From NCBI GenBank assembly GCA_020848815.1, contig JADLHL010000036.1, positions 1 to 34,161 of the forward strand: a stretch of DNA of 34,161 bases, written 5' to 3'. This document shows, piece after piece, positions 32,926-34,161 of this stretch. The stretch is from Chitinophagaceae bacterium. Its GTDB lineage: Bacteria; Bacteroidota; Bacteroidia; Chitinophagales; Chitinophagaceae. The notes below the pieces were generated by a model. That model saw only the letters and a program-made list of their open reading frames with translations. It searched no databases and was not told where the DNA came from. How positions within the stretch are numbered: the stretch's first letter is position 1; each line of letters begins with the position of its first letter. A program made the translations under genes and the position numbers.

Positions 32926-34161
32926 TTACTTCACTACAAAACTTTGTTTGTTGGGCCCAACGCCAGTAATGGTAAGGCTTTTCCAATGTTTGGGCAGCAG
33001 GCCTTTTTGTTGCACAATCCCGTTGTCGGTTATTTCCAATCCACCAAAACCCATAAGCACACTTTGCAGAATGCCGCCGGCACCCGTAGCAAAATAGGGG
33101 TTGGTACCGCCCTTGGTTTCGGCTATCACTCTAAATGGCGGATTGAGGTTGGGCAGGTACGCATCTTTAAACCAGTACCAGGCTTTGTCGGCATTGCCCA
33201 GGCGGGCATGCAGCAGCGTAAATACTGCTTGCGTCATGGCAGGTGTGCCTTCGTTGGGCACACGGGCACTGTAATAGTCGAGATCGGCTTTTATTTGTTT
33301 CGGGTCGGTTACTTCTTTCAGCGGATAGGCCAGCAGGTTTACATCTGCTTGTTTGATGCCTTCACCTTTGTACGCTTCATGCTCTTTGGTAATGCCATTT
33401 TCCCGCAGGATGGGAATATTGGCTGCCACATGTGCCCAATCGCTATTGGCAGGTATGCCCAGCAAAGCAGCCGCTTGTGTAGCAAACTGCAAATTGGCTT
33501 TGGCCGCGGCATTGGTAAAAGCATTGTTGTTTACATTTTCGGCCCACTCATCGGCAGCTACCACATTGTTGATGTCGTAGTGGCCGGGCCCGTTTCGCTC
33601 TACCCTCGATGCCCAAAAATCCGCTGTCTCTTTCAGGATGGGCCATCCTTTTTCCCGTAGCCACTGTTTGTCTTGCGTTACACGGTAATAATTCCATGCA
33701 GCAATGGCTACACATGCTGTGATGTGTTGTTCGAATGGTCCGCTGAGTGCCCACACCGGTGTTTCTTCTACGCCCGTTTCGGCACTCTCCCAAGGAAACA
33801 TAGCGCCTTTATATCCTTTGCTGAAAGCATTGCGTTTGGCCGTTTCCAGTCTTTTAAAACGGTACTCCACCATGCTTTTGGCAATGGCGGGTTGCATTAC
33901 CAGCAAGGCGGGATACATCCACAATTCGGTATCCCAAAACACGTGGCCGTTGTAGCCCAACCCGCTCAGGCCCATGGGCGATGGTGAGAGTGCTGTACCC
34001 TCACGGGTAAATGAATACAGGTGATACAACATGCTGTGAATGTCTTGCTGACTTTGTGCATCGCCTTCAATTTGAATATCGCTTTTCCATAGCTCTTGCC
34101 ATGCTTGTAAATGGCGCTGCAACAAGCGGTCGCGGCCTTCGAGTTTGGCAAAAATGGTGAG
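32926..34161 (-). CDS. Glycoside hydrolase family 65 protein, C-terminal part (5' end outside window)
   Basis: The frame is open to the right edge, so the N-terminus is missing; 411 residues are visible. GH65 features are 'GYNGHVFWDTELWMYPALL', 'KGAMFPWES', 'EQHITACVAIAAWNYYRVT' and 'VVAADEWAENVNNNAFTNAA', which contains the catalytic acid Glu. Near the end, 'VIAETKGGTNPYFATGAGG' replaces the GIHxGxMAG-like phosphate-binding motif of maltose/trehalose phosphorylases; TGAGG is typical of the hydrolytic branch (acid trehalases, kojibiose hydrolase), and its Glu could be the catalytic base. It is therefore probably an alpha-glucoside hydrolase acting on a diglucoside such as kojibiose or trehalose. 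Location cannot be judged without the N-terminus. Confidence 0.82.
   Translation of the reverse strand, partial: LTIFAKLEGRDRLLQRHLQAWQELWKSDIQIEGDAQSQQDIHSMLYHLYSFTREGTALSPSPMGLSGLGYNGHVFWDTELWMYPALLVMQPAIAKSMVEYRFKRLETAKRNAFSKGYKGAMFPWESAETGVEETPVWALSGPFEQHITACVAIAAWNYYRVTQDKQWLREKGWPILKETADFWASRVERNGPGHYDINNVVAADEWAENVNNNAFTNAAAKANLQFATQAAALLGIPANSDWAHVAANIPILRENGITKEHEAYKGEGIKQADVNLLAYPLKEVTDPKQIKADLDYYSARVPNEGTPAMTQAVFTLLHARLGNADKAWYWFKDAYLPNLNPPFRVIAETKGGTNPYFATGAGGILQSVLMGFGGLEITDNGIVQQKGLLPKHWKSLTITGVGPNKQSFVVK

Noticed and set aside
1..34161. CRISPR array, rRNA or tRNA genes
   Set aside because: No regularly spaced direct repeats, cas genes, rRNA segments or cloverleaf-like sequences were noticed in the intergenic regions, all of which are short except 2021-2323.

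Overview
This window looks like a chromosomal segment of a Bacteroidetes bacterium, most plausibly of the family Chitinophagaceae. The reasons are many lipoproteins with short lipoboxes, a secreted lamin-tail/FlgD-fold protein, few Shine-Dalgarno sequences, matches to the TAnnTTTG -7 promoter motif, DUF985, DoxX and GH65 families, and small GC-rich dispersed palindromes between genes. The taxon is an inference; no rRNA or tRNA gene was seen to confirm it. Both ends are cut inside genes: a LytTR regulator on the left and a GH65 glycosidase on the right.

Left part (1-8.7 kb): ordinary, loosely linked genes. These are the C-terminal half of a LytTR response regulator, a DoxX-like membrane protein, a YbdL-type aminotransferase, two unrecognised lipoproteins, a DUF985 cupin divergent from a PfkB kinase, an ankyrin-repeat protein, and a large secreted protein with two lamin-tail domains. 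A hairpin with T-runs on both sides separates the convergent kinase and ankyrin genes.

Sucrose/alpha-glucoside locus (8.7-16.1 kb, all + strand): an SLC45/GPH-like disaccharide symporter, a GH13 lipoprotein alpha-glucosidase, a sugar-porter MFS transporter, a fructokinase and an amylosucrase-type GH13 enzyme. The parts fit one pathway: sucrose enters intact, is split in the cytoplasm by the amylosucrase/sucrose hydrolase, and the freed fructose is phosphorylated. The lipoprotein glucosidase would release hexoses outside for the second transporter. A 79-nt MITE-like element with 11-bp inverted ends sits inside this operon.

Accessory island (16.2-26.3 kb), wedged between carbohydrate genes: on the + strand, a protein with a papain/C39-like Cys-His-Asp pattern and a 60-aa basic protein; on the - strand, a likely three-gene operon. 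That operon starts with a PLD-nuclease/SNF2-helicase fusion, continues with a large Eco57I/PglX-like adenine methyltransferase carrying a C-terminal AlbA_2 (Schlafen-type) domain, and ends with a two-TM AbiC-like abortive-infection protein. It resembles an ATP-dependent restriction-modification system with an added abortive-infection effector. I cannot match the combination to a complete BREX, DISARM or type I/III system, so it is the best candidate for an undescribed system.

Right part (26.3-34.2 kb, all - strand): a GH37 trehalase with a GC-rich palindrome in frame within its coding region, two vanadium-haloperoxidase/PAP2-fold lipoproteins flanking a beta-barrel outer-membrane protein, a small secreted or anchored protein with a likely TTG start, and a GH65 enzyme whose C-terminal motifs look hydrolytic rather than phosphorolytic.
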